From: Alkalibacter mobilis
GTDB taxonomy: Bacteria; Bacillota; Clostridia; Eubacteriales; Alkalibacteraceae
NCBI RefSeq assembly: GCF_015594845.1
Contig: NZ_JADNRK010000007.1
Location: 1 to 64,000 of the forward strand
Length of the DNA stretch: 64,000 nt
Direction of reading: 5' to 3'
Shown: positions 1 through 7,914 of the stretch, one piece after another
How the letters are laid out: each line of letters starts with the position of its first letter
Numbering within the stretch: position 1 is the stretch's first letter
Position numbers and translations under genes: made by a program
The notes under the pieces: model-generated
Databases searched by the model: none
Told to the model about the DNA's origin: nothing
The model's input: the letters and a program-made list of their open reading frames with translations, nothing else

Positions 1-2
1 TT

Positions 3-140
3 TGCAAGGAGCGTAAGCTCAAACCTTCGCTAACAACCTATATGGTTATTGTAGCATTAGGATATTCTTTAACAAAAATAAATAAGAATATAGCTGTGAT
101 TATTAGCTATACTCTTATAATACGAGGGGTGTCGTTATGA
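3..140 (+). CDS. C-terminal end of an upstream protein (partial, 5' end outside window)
   Basis: This frame is open from the left edge to a TGA whose first two bases belong to the ATG of the next gene, giving an ATGA overlap typical of translational coupling. The visible 45 residues contain a hydrophobic stretch (around TYMVIVALGYSL and IAVIISYTLII), so it may be the end of a membrane protein such as a permease. Transporters often precede MttB-type methyltransferase genes, but nothing here identifies the family. The reading is tentative because a short open frame could occur by chance in AT-rich DNA. Confidence 0.4.
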   Translation, partial: CKERKLKPSLTTYMVIVALGYSLTKINKNIAVIISYTLIIRGVSL

Positions 141-1531
141 AAATTAAAGTTACATTCGCTGATCAAGAAAGCATTGAAATGATTCACGAAAAATCTGTGT
201 ATATTTTAGAAAATATCGGTGTCATTATGCAGAGTAAGGAAGCATGTGAAATTTTCAAACGAAACGGTGCTAAAGTTGATGGAGAGAAAGTATTTGTTTC
301 CAGAAAAATGCTTGATGACGCTTTAAAATCTTGTAAAAGTAAATTTGATTGGTATGGCCGTGGCAACTCTGTTACAGTCGGCGGTGGTGAAAGTCTGGTT
401 TTCCCTTCATATGGTCCGAATTATGTGATTGAAAATGATGTTATGAGAAAACCAGATATAAATGACTATAAGAATTTTCATCGACTTCATGAATCGAGTG
501 ACGTGATCGATGGCGGAACACCATACATATTGGAACCCTGGGAAGTTCCTTCTGATATACGAGGCAACTATCGAATGGCTACTACTTTGAAGTATCATAC
601 CAAGCCGGTAATGGGCATGACAGCAGGTGCAGAATCTTCAAGAGACGCGATCAAAATGGCCAAGGAGTTTTACGGTGTCGACGACAGAGTTGTTTTGCTC
701 GGACTTGTCAATGCCATAGATCCACTAAGGTATGCGACTGACATGATCGAATCTCTGATGGAGTACGCAAAAGAAAATCAAGGAATATTGTTGACTGCAG
801 GTGGAATTCTTGGTTTGTCTACACCTTCTAGCTTGTTGGGTTCATTTGCTATAAATAATGCTGCAACATTGGCAGGCATAGTTTTGATTCAGCTAATAAA
901 TCCAGGGAATCCTATAATATATGGTTGTCAAGGAAGTAGTTCGAATTTAACTCAGATCACTAAGGCGTATGGAAATTTGGCGACCGCCAAGTCGATTTAT
1001 TTAACAAAAGCGATCGCAGACTTTTATGGTCTTCCAAGTCGTTCTGGAGGTAGTGTAAATGATGCTAAGCAGGTAGATTATCAGGCAGGTGCAGAAACTT
1101 ACTCAAATTTATTTGCATCGCTTGTCTCAGGTAGTGACTTCTTTATCATGGGTGCGGGTATTTTGGACACGATCAATGCTGTGGGCACAGAAAAGTTTAT
1201 TTTGGATGAGTATTTGATAAAGGGCATAAAAAATCAAATAAGTGATTTAACAGTTGATGAGGATAGCTTCTTGATGAAAGATATTGAAAAAGTTGGAGCA
1301 GGTGGGAACTTTATTAATCGAAGAACATCAAAATATTACCGAAAAGACATTTACCTCAATCCTACTTTCAATAATAGCAACACCAATAACTGGATTGAAA
1401 GTGGATCACCTACAGTAGAGGAAAATGCACATAAGATCTATCTTGAAAGATTAGAGAATTGCATTGATCCTATTAACTCTCCAGAGCAAGAAAAATTGTT
1501 GGATAAGTTTATTCCGGCAGAATTCAAATAA
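137..1531 (+). CDS. MttB-family (trimethylamine methyltransferase-like) methyltransferase, non-pyrrolysine type
   Basis: A 464-residue member of the MttB superfamily (COG5598). Enzymes of this family move a methyl group from a quaternary or tertiary amine to the cobalt of a partner corrinoid protein. Archaeal MttB reads an in-frame UAG as pyrrolysine. Here the frame runs without any UAG and stops at TAA, so this is a non-Pyl member, like the glycine betaine, proline betaine and carnitine enzymes (MtgB, MtpB, MtcB). Conserved glycine-rich segments are visible (GGGESLVFPSYGPNY, LLTAGGILGLSTPSS, RSGGSVNDAKQVDYQAG). The start follows the ribosome site GAGGGGT. The next two genes encode the corrinoid protein and the THF methyltransferase, which supports the role. 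The substrate cannot be read from sequence. Confidence 0.88.
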   Translation: MKIKVTFADQESIEMIHEKSVYILENIGVIMQSKEACEIFKRNGAKVDGEKVFVSRKMLDDALKSCKSKFDWYGRGNSVTVGGGESLVFPSYGPNYVIENDVMRKPDINDYKNFHRLHESSDVIDGGTPYILEPWEVPSDIRGNYRMATTLKYHTKPVMGMTAGAESSRDAIKMAKEFYGVDDRVVLLGLVNAIDPLRYATDMIESLMEYAKENQGILLTAGGILGLSTPSSLLGSFAINNAATLAGIVLIQLINPGNPIIYGCQGSSSNLTQITKAYGNLATAKSIYLTKAIADFYGLPSRSGGSVNDAKQVDYQAGAETYSNLFASLVSGSDFFIMGAGILDTINAVGTEKFILDEYLIKGIKNQISDLTVDEDSFLMKDIEKVGAGGNFINRRTSKYYRKDIYLNPTFNNSNTNNWIESGSPTVEENAHKIYLERLENCIDPINSPEQEKLLDKFIPAEFK

Positions 1532-1560
1532 AATAATAAAATATTGAGAGGATGAAATCA

Positions 1561-2196
1561 ATGAATTTTGAAATGCTGACACAGGCAGTAGGAGAACTGG
1601 AAGATGAAAAGGCGTTGGAGCTTTTAAAAGAATTTGTTGCTACAAACCCAAGCGAAGAAGAAGCTAATAAAGCGGTCGCGGCGTGTCAAAAGGGAATGGC
1701 TCTTGTTGGTGATTTGTTTGAATCAGGAGAATACTTCGTAGGAGATCTGATCTTTGCAGGAGAACTTTTGACTGAAGCCATAGATATCCTAAAGCCGGTA
1801 CTTGGTTCAGGAGAAGCAAAAAAAGTAGGCAGCATGGTTATCGCTACAGTACATGGAGATCTTCACGACATAGGAAAGAACATTTTCAAGAGTATGGCTG
1901 AAGCTGCAGGATTTGAAGTATACGATCTAGGTATTGATACTCCTGCCCAGGCTTTCATAGACAAGGTCAAAGAAACAAATGCACAAATCGTCGGAATGAG
2001 CGGAGTTCTTACTCTAGCTTTAGAATCCATGAAGGATACAGTAGAAGAAATCAAGGAAGCAGGACTTAGAGATGACGTCAAGATAATTATCGGCGGAAAC
2101 CCTGTAACTAAAGAAGCTTGTGACCACATAGGTGCAGACGCATTTACTACAAACGCAGCTGAAGGGGTAAAAATCATCCAAGGCTGGTCTGCATAA
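1561..2196 (+). CDS. Corrinoid protein (methyltransferase cognate, MtqC/MtbC-like)
   Basis: A 211-residue two-domain corrinoid carrier. Residues 1 to about 85 form the four-helix cap domain and the rest is the Rossmann-like B12-binding domain. The cobalt-ligand motif DxHxxG is present as DLHDIG with His102, followed by the SGVLTL and IIGGNPVT segments that line the nucleotide tail. The protein shuttles methyl-cobalamin between the MttB-like enzyme upstream and the THF methyltransferase downstream. ATG 1561 is chosen over ATG 1552 because GAGAGG (1546-1551) lies nine bases before it but directly abuts the earlier ATG. The gene starts 29 bases after mttB and is clearly in the same operon. Confidence 0.92.
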   Translation: MNFEMLTQAVGELEDEKALELLKEFVATNPSEEEANKAVAACQKGMALVGDLFESGEYFVGDLIFAGELLTEAIDILKPVLGSGEAKKVGSMVIATVHGDLHDIGKNIFKSMAEAAGFEVYDLGIDTPAQAFIDKVKETNAQIVGMSGVLTLALESMKDTVEEIKEAGLRDDVKIIIGGNPVTKEACDHIGADAFTTNAAEGVKIIQGWSA

Positions 2197-2229
2197 TAGT
2201 TTTATGAATAGAAGTTTGGAGGTATTACA

Positions 2230-3042
2230 TTGATCATAATAGGAGAAAAAATCAACGGAGCAATTCCAGCGGTCAAGAAGGCCATTCAGGAAAAGGACGC
2301 TGATTTCATAAGAGACAGAGCAATAAAACAAGCGGAAGCGGGAGCGGACTTCATAGACGTATGCGCTTCAACTGCACCTGATGTGGAAGTTGAGACCCTT
2401 AAATGGCTTATAGACATAGTACAAGATGCAGTGGACACTCCCATCTGCATCGACAGTCCGGATCCGTTTTTCTTGAAAGAAGTACTTCCTTTCATCAAGA
2501 AACCGGGACTAATAAATTCTGTCAACTTGGAGAAGATCGAAGGATCAGACCAGGACAAGTGCGACGTGCTCTTCCCCTTGGTTGAGGGAACAGAGTGGGA
2601 GGTAATAGCCCTTACTTGCGACAGCGAGAACGGAACTCCAAGAGACGTTGAGACCAGAGTGGAGATTTCAAAGAAGATCATTGAGAAAGCCGCAACATTT
2701 GGTATCACCCCAGACAAGATACACATAGATCCATTGGTAATGGCGCTTTCAACAGACAACAATTCCTTGCTGAACTTTGTAGAGTCCATGAAGCAGGTAA
2801 AGGCCATTTATCCCACAGTAAAATTCACCTCAGGACTAAGCAACATATCTTTCGGGATGCCAAAGAGAAAAATCATCAATCAGAATTTCATGACCCTGGC
2901 AATTTATGAAGGCATGGATTCTGCCATAATGGATCCTCTAAACAAGGAGATAATGGGTTCCATATTTGCAACTGAAGCATTGCTTGGAAGAGACAAGCAC
3001 ACAAGAAAGTACAATGCGGCTGTTAGAAAAGAAAGAATTTAA
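2230..3042 (+). CDS. Methylcorrinoid:tetrahydrofolate methyltransferase (MtqA/MtvA-like, pterin-binding fold)
   Basis: A 270-residue single-domain TIM barrel of the pterin-binding (DHPS-like) family. It would take the methyl group from the corrinoid protein encoded just upstream and give it to THF, making methyl-THF for the Wood-Ljungdahl pathway or biosynthesis. Diagnostic segments are IGEKING at the N-terminus, FIDVCAST, CIDSPDPFFL, and SNISFGMP near residues 204-211. Length matches AcsE- and MtqA-like proteins (about 260-270 residues). It starts with TTG, nine bases downstream of a clear GGAGG. It ends the methyltransferase operon, and a strong hairpin follows at 3119-3150. Confidence 0.9.
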   Translation: MIIIGEKINGAIPAVKKAIQEKDADFIRDRAIKQAEAGADFIDVCASTAPDVEVETLKWLIDIVQDAVDTPICIDSPDPFFLKEVLPFIKKPGLINSVNLEKIEGSDQDKCDVLFPLVEGTEWEVIALTCDSENGTPRDVETRVEISKKIIEKAATFGITPDKIHIDPLVMALSTDNNSLLNFVESMKQVKAIYPTVKFTSGLSNISFGMPKRKIINQNFMTLAIYEGMDSAIMDPLNKEIMGSIFATEALLGRDKHTRKYNAAVRKERI

Positions 3043-3118
3043 AACCTTTCATATTGTAGTGCGAAGTTAAACATGGTGAAATCCAGTGCATTGAATCTAG
3101 AAATTATATAAAATGATC

Positions 3119-3150
3119 CAGGCTGGTATGCTTTTAAGCATACCAGCCTG
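3119..3150. terminator. Bidirectional hairpin between the methyltransferase operon and tetR
   Basis: A perfect 15-bp stem (CAGGCTGGTATGCTT with its complement) with a TT turn, lying between two convergent genes. No long T tract follows on either strand, so it may be a bidirectional terminator or an mRNA end-protecting hairpin. Confidence 0.7.
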
Positions 3151-3160
3151 ATAATTAGAA

Positions 3161-3802
3161 TCATTGATTGATTAGACGAACATTCTGAATGGGAATTTCA
3201 GCAAGAATTTTTTCAGCTTTTTCTATTTCAGCCATAAGGATCGCTTTATCTAATCCTAAATTTGTCCAACGGGTACAATCCGTCAAATCTCTGATTTCTT
3301 TATCTGATAGATCGATGTCGCCTTTATTCTTTGCAGCATACAGGCCACGCCAGACATAATCGCTCATTAAAACAGCTGTCCTTACCATTTTGTTATCTAC
3401 ATCCAGATTTAATTCTTTAGCGATAGAATATGTTTCCACAAAAAATGGACGGTAAATGTTTTCTTCATCCCACGTAGCGATATAGCATTCGAGATCTATG
3501 GGATCTTGCTTTATTTCTCGGAATATAAATCGAATCAATAATAGGTTAAAAAGAAAGTAATTGCTTTTATAAGGATAAAATGTTGATATTGCTCGAAGAC
3601 TCCTCCGGATATGTTCGTTTACAAGATAATGACCGATACCGTATTTTCCATTTTCAAAGTAATAATAAATCAAGGAATGATTGATATCTGCCTCTTTGCA
3701 AATTTGGCGTACTGAGGTTTTCGTAAATCCTTGAGTAGCAAAAAGTTTTTTTGCTACGGTGAGAATTTTATCTCTAGTTTCTTTGCTTTTTTTATATGCC
3801 AT
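3161..3802 (-). CDS. TetR/AcrR-family transcriptional regulator
   Basis: A 213-residue regulator with the TetR N-terminal helix-turn-helix at residues 8-55 (ILTVAKKLFATQGFTKTSVRQIC, then HSLIYYYFENG as recognition helix and following tyrosines). The C-terminal ligand-binding half is not recognisable. The gene is divergent from the MmgE/PrpD gene and convergent with the methyltransferase operon, so it likely controls one of these neighbours, most simply its divergent partner. Start codon ATG 3802 is preceded on the minus strand by a GGAGG-type site. A palindrome in the shared promoter region is a candidate operator. Confidence 0.85.
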   Translation of the reverse strand: MAYKKSKETRDKILTVAKKLFATQGFTKTSVRQICKEADINHSLIYYYFENGKYGIGHYLVNEHIRRSLRAISTFYPYKSNYFLFNLLLIRFIFREIKQDPIDLECYIATWDEENIYRPFFVETYSIAKELNLDVDNKMVRTAVLMSDYVWRGLYAAKNKGDIDLSDKEIRDLTDCTRWTNLGLDKAILMAEIEKAEKILAEIPIQNVRLINQ

Positions 3803-3857
3803 AGTGTACCTCCATAGATAATATCAATTATAACATAATTAAGACATTGGAAACATA

Positions 3858-3870
3858 TTATACAGTATAA
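3858..3870. promoter_or_regulatory. Palindrome in the tetR/prpD divergent promoter, candidate operator
   Basis: TTATAC-A-GTATAA is a perfect 6+6 inverted repeat around one central base, placed in the 110-bp region between the divergent TetR gene and the MmgE/PrpD gene and overlapping -10-like sequence. Its position suits a TetR operator, but short AT-rich palindromes also arise by chance. Confidence 0.35.
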
Positions 3871-3912
3871 AATATTTAAATTAAATTCGATTTAAAGAAA
3901 GTGGTGTTCAAA

Positions 3913-5238
3913 ATGTATAAAAACATCGAAAAATATATTATGAGTGAAAAGTGGGAAAATTTATCAGAAGATGTACAAAAACAAGCGATAAAATGTATGA
4001 TCGATCTCATAGGAGCAGTATCAGTAGGATACAAAACTTCTTCATCCTTAATAATGACAAATAGTGCTAAAAGATTATTTTCAGGTGATGAAGCTACTTT
4101 GCTTGTGACAGGAGAAAAAACCAGCATTACCGGGGCGGCCTTGGCCAATGGCATGGTGGCAAATGCATTGGATATAGATGATGGGTACAGCATGGTAAAA
4201 GGTCATCCTGGATGCGGAATATTTGCAGGCATTCTTGCGGCAGGCGAATACAAAAAGTTGGGATATAAAGAATTTTTAACAGCACTGGTGATAGGTTACG
4301 AAACGTCAATACGACATGGGATAGCAGTCCAAGACCATTACGGTTATTATCATGGTTCAGGATCGTGGGCAGCTTTTGGCACAGCTGCCGGAATGGGCAG
4401 GATATTGGGCATGTCAGAAGATGAAATCAGAGAAGCACTTGGGATAGCTGATTTCAATGCACCTTTAACGCCCGTAATGAGGTCCGTCCAAACCCCTGCA
4501 ATGGGTAAAGATGGAGTTTATGGGGGCAGTATGATTGGTGCAGCGGCAATTATAATGGCACAAGAGGGAACAACAGCAAGAAGATATATTCTACATGAAA
4601 AAAAATATGCTGAGTTAGTTGATAGTTTAGGAGAAGAATACCAGTTTTTAGATTTATATTTCAAATTTTTCACATGTTGTCGATGGGCTCACGCACCCAT
4701 AGTCGGAAGTATTGAACTGATGGAAAAGAATCATATCGATTATAAAAATATCAAAGAAGTAAACATTTTAACCTTCAAAGCTGCAGAAGCCTTGTACAAG
4801 GGCAAACCTGTTGATACTGAAGAAGCGCAGTACAATGTTTCTTATCCAATTGCAGCTGCAATAGTTCATGGAGAAGTGGGACCGGAACAAGTTTTAGATG
4901 ACAAGATACATGATCTTGATGTTTTGGAATTAATGGACAAGATGAATTTTGTTGTAAAAGATGAGTTTGAAGAGGCATTTCCAGCAAAGCGTTTGTGCGA
5001 GGTGGAAATAATTTTAAAAGATGATTCAAAATATAATTCTGGATTGTGTCAACCCATCGGTGAACCGAGTGACAACATCACGATTGAGGATATTATTTCA
5101 AAATTTAAAAAACTGACCAAATCTGTTTACTCTCCAAGAAATCAAGACGCAATTCTGGAAGTCTTGAAGAATCCACATACAGATATAAAAATAGATGAAA
5201 TTGTGCAGTTGATCATAAATTTGAGAAATGCAGTGTAA
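3913..5238 (+). CDS. MmgE/PrpD family protein (2-methylcitrate dehydratase-like)
   Basis: A 441-residue member of the MmgE/PrpD family, which includes 2-methylcitrate dehydratase, cis-aconitate decarboxylase and other (de)hydratases or decarboxylases of unknown substrate. Typical segments are NALDIDDGYSMVKGHPGCG near residues 80-98, then GSWAAFGTAAGMGRILGM and CCRWAHAPI. No propionate genes (prpB, prpC) are nearby, so the substrate is unknown and methylcitrate is not supported by context. ATG 3913 is preferred to GTG 3901 because the ribosome site AAGAAAGTGG lies just before it. A terminator follows at 5313-5350, so it is probably monocistronic under control of the divergent TetR protein. Confidence 0.85.
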   Translation: MYKNIEKYIMSEKWENLSEDVQKQAIKCMIDLIGAVSVGYKTSSSLIMTNSAKRLFSGDEATLLVTGEKTSITGAALANGMVANALDIDDGYSMVKGHPGCGIFAGILAAGEYKKLGYKEFLTALVIGYETSIRHGIAVQDHYGYYHGSGSWAAFGTAAGMGRILGMSEDEIREALGIADFNAPLTPVMRSVQTPAMGKDGVYGGSMIGAAAIIMAQEGTTARRYILHEKKYAELVDSLGEEYQFLDLYFKFFTCCRWAHAPIVGSIELMEKNHIDYKNIKEVNILTFKAAEALYKGKPVDTEEAQYNVSYPIAAAIVHGEVGPEQVLDDKIHDLDVLELMDKMNFVVKDEFEEAFPAKRLCEVEIILKDDSKYNSGLCQPIGEPSDNITIEDIISKFKKLTKSVYSPRNQDAILEVLKNPHTDIKIDEIVQLIINLRNAV

Positions 5239-5312
5239 AAATTGTTAATCGCTCGAAAATATTGAAAATAGATGAGAAAAGCAATTTAAAAACGAATAAG
5301 AAAATTTAGAGG

Positions 5313-5350
5313 CCTATTTCTGGATATTATCAGAATATAGGTTTTATTTT
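5313..5350 (+). terminator. Rho-independent terminator after the MmgE/PrpD gene
   Basis: A stem CCTAT-TTCTG pairs with CAGAA-T-ATAGG (one bulged base), loop GATATTAT, followed by GTTTTATTTT. It sits in the 304-base gap before mreB, which otherwise holds the mreB promoters and nothing else I recognise. Confidence 0.65.
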
Positions 5351-5406
5351 ATCAAACAAATGAAATAGAATAAATGTCATTAATTTTGTTTACGCCCCAA
5401 GTCATA

Positions 5407-5485
5407 TTGTTATAAAATCTGAATATTGATATACTGTACTAGCAAGAAAAAAACAGTTACAAACCCATGTGTTTTAAGTTATAAT
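5407..5485 (+). promoter_or_regulatory. Candidate mreB operon promoters
   Basis: Two sigma-A-like promoters precede mreB. The first is TTGTTA (5407-5412), 17 bases, TATACT (5430-5435). The second is a weak TTACAA (5457-5462), 17 bases, perfect TATAAT (5480-5485). The five-gene Mre/PBP2/CDF block has no other obvious promoter inside it. Confidence 0.45.
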
Positions 5486-5542
5486 AAATATTCGTATTTT
5501 AAAATGATGTTGAGTTTTGTTAGATCGAGAGGAGAAATAGTT

Positions 5543-6553
5543 TTGGGAATTTTTAGTAAATCGTATATAGGCATAGATCTAGGAACAGCTAATACGCTGG
5601 TTGCAGTTAAAGGAAAAGGAATAATAATCAGAGAGCCTTCAGTAGTTGCTATTGACAAGAACAAGAAAGAGGTCATTGCAGTAGGGATAGAAGCCAAGCG
5701 AATGATAGGAAAAACACCTGGGAATATAGTTGCAGTCAGGCCTTTGAAGGAAGGCGTCATAGCAGATTTTAATATAACACAAAAAATGTTGAAGTATTTT
5801 ATGGGAAAGGCCATGAAGGGTTTTAATTTGTCAAAGCCCAGAGTTTTGATTGGCATACCTTCCGACATAACTGAAGTTGAAAGAAAAGCTGTGATCGAGG
5901 CAGCCCAAATGTCTGGAGCAAAAGAAGTGGGACTCATAGAGGAAGCTTTGGCTACCGCCATAGGAGCAGGACTTCCGGTAAATGAACCCACCGGTAGCAT
6001 GGTTGTGGATATAGGTGGTGGAACGACAGACATAGCCGTCATAAGTCTGGGAGGAATGGTAGTGTCAAATTCCGTCAGGATAGGCGGAGATGACTTTGAT
6101 GAAGCGATCATACAATACATTAAGAACAAGCACAATCTCATGATTGGAGATAGAACCGCTGAAATGATAAAAATCAGCATAGCTTCTGCAAGCGGTATAA
6201 ATGAGGACAATACCATGGAAATAAAGGGGAGAGATTTGGTTTCAGGGCTTCCAAAGACGGTAGTTTTAGATGAAAGGCAAGTTTATGAGGCTATCAGACC
6301 TACCATTTTCAGCATCATAGATAAAGTAAAGAGCGTCTTGGAAAAGACACCACCGGAACTTTTGTCTGACATATTGAACGGTGGAATTGCCTTGACTGGC
6401 GGTGGAGCATTTTTATCCGGATTGGATGAGTTGATTTCTCAAGAAACCGGAGTGGAGTGTTATGTTGCCAATGACCCTTTGGATTGTGTGGCAAAAGGAA
6501 CGGAAATGGTTTTGGAGCAAGGATACATGAATATTATTTTTTCTCAAGCCTGA
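5543..6553 (+). CDS. mreB: Rod shape-determining actin-like protein MreB
   Basis: A 336-residue bacterial actin that assembles under the membrane and guides lateral wall synthesis. The nucleotide-binding motifs are clear: DLGTANT near residue 11 (phosphate 1), DIGGGTTD at about 156 (phosphate 2) and the ALTGGGAFLSG adenosine motif near 285. The start is TTG 5543, six bases after AGAGGAGAAA (5528-5537). Longer readings would need 39 extra residues unlike the family. Followed closely by mreC, mreD and PBP2, the classic elongasome order. MreB versus Mbl cannot be separated by eye, but linkage to mreCD favours MreB. Confidence 0.95.
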   Translation: MGIFSKSYIGIDLGTANTLVAVKGKGIIIREPSVVAIDKNKKEVIAVGIEAKRMIGKTPGNIVAVRPLKEGVIADFNITQKMLKYFMGKAMKGFNLSKPRVLIGIPSDITEVERKAVIEAAQMSGAKEVGLIEEALATAIGAGLPVNEPTGSMVVDIGGGTTDIAVISLGGMVVSNSVRIGGDDFDEAIIQYIKNKHNLMIGDRTAEMIKISIASASGINEDNTMEIKGRDLVSGLPKTVVLDERQVYEAIRPTIFSIIDKVKSVLEKTPPELLSDILNGGIALTGGGAFLSGLDELISQETGVECYVANDPLDCVAKGTEMVLEQGYMNIIFSQA

Positions 6554-6573
6554 TTCATTAGGAGGGTTTGCAA

Positions 6574-7380
6574 TTGAAATTTTTTGAAAAAAACAAGTTC
6601 TTCATAATTGCCGCCCTGGTATTGGGAATGCTGATAACAGGAATGGGCATAACCGCCAATGGACGCGAAGACACTACTTTGCCTGAAGGTTTGGCAAGTG
6701 CCGGTTTCGGAACAGTAAGCGGTTTATTTTACAATGGGTCAAGTTACGTTAGAGAGTTCTATTCCTTTGTGACTGATCTGAGTGAATTAAGAGATGAAAA
6801 TGAAAATCTTAAAGAACTCAACAGTGATTATAAAAACAGGCTGACCGATTATGAACGAATGAAAAATGAAAACCTGGAGTTGAAAAGCTTGCTGGAGTTT
6901 AAGGAAGAAAATTTTCAATACGAATATATCACAGCTTCAGTAGTTTCAATAGATCCGGATTATGGTTTTAATGTTTTTGTACTAAACAGAGGAAGTAATG
7001 ACGGAGTTCAAAATAATATGAGTGTTGTCATTAAAGAAGGCCTGGTAGGCAGGATAGTAGAAACATCCATGTTCACATCAAAGGTGATTGCCGTCACCGA
7101 TCGCAACAGCATGTTCAACGGCATTTGTGTCAGGACAGGCGAATATATAAGGCTGACTGGAGACGAAGATTACACGATCAAAGGATTTATGGATATGGAT
7201 GCCGACATAATTCCGGGAGACATATTTATAACATCGGGACTAACAGGGAGTTTTAAAAAAGACCTGGTTATTGGAGAGGCATTGGAAGTTGAAACTCCCC
7301 AGGGAAAATTGGAAAAACACATCAAAATCCTTCCGGCAGTTGACATGGAAATGATTAAAAATGTGCTCATTATAAAATAG
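6574..7380 (+). CDS. mreC: Rod shape-determining protein MreC
   Basis: A 268-residue extracytoplasmic scaffold protein of the elongasome. Residues 8-28 form the single membrane anchor, about 65-115 a coiled coil (SELRDENENLKELNSDY, then ENLELKSLLEF), and the rest the two beta-barrel MreC core (motifs RGSNDGVQNNMSVV, GLVGRIVE, DIIPGDIFITSG). It starts at TTG 6574 because AGGAGGG (6560-6566) is seven bases upstream. A TTG at 6568 touches the ribosome site and is unlikely. It lies 20 bases after mreB and 11 before mreD. Confidence 0.93.
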   Translation: MKFFEKNKFFIIAALVLGMLITGMGITANGREDTTLPEGLASAGFGTVSGLFYNGSSYVREFYSFVTDLSELRDENENLKELNSDYKNRLTDYERMKNENLELKSLLEFKEENFQYEYITASVVSIDPDYGFNVFVLNRGSNDGVQNNMSVVIKEGLVGRIVETSMFTSKVIAVTDRNSMFNGICVRTGEYIRLTGDEDYTIKGFMDMDADIIPGDIFITSGLTGSFKKDLVIGEALEVETPQGKLEKHIKILPAVDMEMIKNVLIIK

Positions 7381-7391
7381 CGGGTGATGGC

Positions 7392-7895
7392 TTGAGAACA
7401 ATAGGAATAACTTTGGTTTTAATAATGGAATTGGTTTTACAGGCCACTTTTTTTCAATTTTTCAACATCAATGGACACTCCCCCGACTTTGTTTTGGTTA
7501 CCCTGATAGTCATAGGGATATATTTTGAAAAAGAGGAATCATGGAAATACGGGTTGATCATAGGGATACTTAAGGATGTGTTTTTTGGCATAGTTTTTGG
7601 TGTCTATTCCTTGCTTTACTTTGTTGTAGTGATAATAATAAGCTGGATAGGCAAAAGCATGTTCAAGGAAAGTCTGGTCGCACCCTTGATACTGTTTCCT
7701 GTAGGGATACTGGTATCCAACTTATTGCTGTTTTTGATAAACTATCTATTGGGTAAAGGAATCGCATTTAGCGAATTTGTGGCTGCAAGAGGACCTGTTT
7801 ACTTGGCGGTCAACTTGGTTGGAACTTTAATTGTATATACTTTGTTTAACATGCTGAGAAAACGGGGATATCTGCTGGATAAAACAAGAATTTGA
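7392..7895 (+). CDS. mreD: Rod shape-determining membrane protein MreD
   Basis: A 167-residue integral membrane protein of about five to six transmembrane helices, made of hydrophobic stretches such as ITLVLIMELVLQATFFQFF and LLYFVVVIIISWIG. MreD joins MreC and PBP2 in the elongation complex. Sequence conservation in this family is low, so the call rests on size, topology and its place between mreC and the PBP2 gene. TTG start at 7392 follows CGGGTGATGG. Confidence 0.88.
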   Translation: MRTIGITLVLIMELVLQATFFQFFNINGHSPDFVLVTLIVIGIYFEKEESWKYGLIIGILKDVFFGIVFGVYSLLYFVVVIIISWIGKSMFKESLVAPLILFPVGILVSNLLLFLINYLLGKGIAFSEFVAARGPVYLAVNLVGTLIVYTLFNMLRKRGYLLDKTRI

Positions 7896-7914
7896 CTTGG
7901 GTCAAGGTGATTGA

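Noticed and set aside
137-1531. Pyrrolysine-containing MttB
   Set aside because: The frame has no in-frame TAG and ends at TAA; no pyl genes are in the window.
5479-6216. Long antisense frame inside mreB
   Set aside because: No ribosome site, no recognisable protein, and the plus strand codes for conserved MreB across the whole interval. Similar antisense frames in groEL, secA and the RND gene were rejected for the same reason.
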